From assembly GCA_045627185.1 (NCBI GenBank), contig JAZQNE010000025.1, positions 1 through 39,149 of the forward strand: a stretch of DNA of 39,149 nt. Reading direction: 5' to 3'. A program made the translations under genes and the position numbers. Position 1 is the first letter of the stretch; every line of letters begins with the position of its first letter. Below the pieces are notes generated by a model. It searched no databases. It was not told the DNA's origin and was given only the letters and a program-made list of their open reading frames with translations. Origin of the DNA: SZUA-448 sp045627185 (GTDB lineage Bacteria; Bacillota; Clostridia; Lachnospirales; Lachnospiraceae). This document shows, in pieces, positions 38,965 to 39,149 of this stretch.

Positions 38965-39149
38965 TTATTCTTTTATCAGACTGCCTCTGATAAAATTATA
39001 GATGTTACGATATGTCTTTCCGACATAATGGATGCCGTCAAGTGTGTCAAATCCTATCTGATGCAGGTAAGAATTGACGTCAAGCAGGATAACATCCTCT
39101 GAAAGCCCGGCTTTAAGCTTTTTATTGAAGCTTTCAAGCTGGCTGTTAA
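38965..39149 (-). CDS. C-terminal end of an SGNH/GDSL-type hydrolase (runs off the window)
   Basis: The last 60 residues of a protein read from the right edge to a TAA at 38967-38965. The sequence VILLDVNSYLHQIGFDTLDG followed by IHYVGKTYRNIYNFI carries the D-x-x-H block (D-G-I-H) that provides the catalytic Asp and His of SGNH/GDSL esterases and acyl-ester hydrolases, and the helix that follows. The nucleophile Ser and oxyanion residues are outside the window. The gene is short of the 100-residue range and lies 68 nt upstream of the exporter genes. The family call rests on one motif, so it is moderate. Confidence 0.7.
   Translation of the reverse strand, partial: NSQLESFNKKLKAGLSEDVILLDVNSYLHQIGFDTLDGIHYVGKTYRNIYNFIRGSLIKE

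Overview
The window reads as a chromosomal segment of an anaerobic Firmicute of the class Clostridia, plausibly a gut or rumen Lachnospiraceae- or Oscillospiraceae-type organism. The signs are a trimeric NAD-linked [FeFe] hydrogenase operon, a CUT1 sugar transporter with very large lipoprotein binding protein, the MEP isoprenoid pathway (ispE), Gram-positive lipoproteins, AGGAGG-type ribosome binding sites and Thr-Pro-rich wall-spanning linkers. All convincing genes lie on the minus strand, so transcription runs from high to low coordinates. No tRNA, rRNA, CRISPR array, transposase or phage gene was seen.

Layout in the direction of transcription (right to left): (1) 39149-38965, the C-terminal end of an SGNH/GDSL-type hydrolase. 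(2) 38896-35263, two half-transporters forming a heterodimeric ABC exporter, ending at a strong terminator. (3) 34997-25183, a roughly 9.7 kb operon: promoter, a small membrane protein, two sugar permeases, a solute-binding lipoprotein, and then four small membrane proteins of unknown role interleaved with two MalK/MsmK-type ATPases. Several gene gaps carry RNA hairpins. (4) 25078-23444, an A+T-rich two-gene surface cassette: a membrane-anchored protein and an NlpC/P60-like Cys-His lipoprotein. (5) 23343-18059, the hydrogenase operon (NuoE-like, GHKL ATPase, thioredoxin-like ferredoxin, NuoF-like, catalytic [FeFe] subunit), with a candidate Rex operator. (6) 17986-14512, a lipoprotein, an unrecognised protein and ispE. 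(7) 14385-13737, a single uncharacterised gene. (8) 13639-8326, a CvpA-like membrane protein, a PlsC-type acyltransferase, YlmH and a membrane-anchored clostripain-type protease with a remarkable Asp/Trp/Tyr tail. (9) 8390-7509, purC, whose promoter is buried in the preceding terminator. (10) 7493-3333, a second A+T-rich surface cassette: secreted protein, lipoprotein and a fused ABC ATPase/FtsX-type permease. (11) 3279-1, ddl, a DUF1934 protein, folA, an alpha/beta hydrolase and the start of a lipoprotein.

The most interesting signal is that the two unrelated surface cassettes (regions 4 and 10), about 17.5 kb apart, begin with nearly the same 57-nt promoter element (50 of 57 positions identical). 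In each copy a run of exactly 14 T sits between the putative -35 and -10 boxes. A homopolymer there is a classical substrate for slipped-strand mispairing, so these may be phase-variable, co-regulated surface or secretion modules. The downstream cassette is also bracketed by a perfect 14-bp inverted repeat and, further out, by a 31-nt direct repeat copied from the adjacent sugar-transporter ATPase gene. That looks like the scar of cassette acquisition. The functions of the cassette proteins are not recognisable beyond general fold classes, so this is the best candidate here for an undescribed system.
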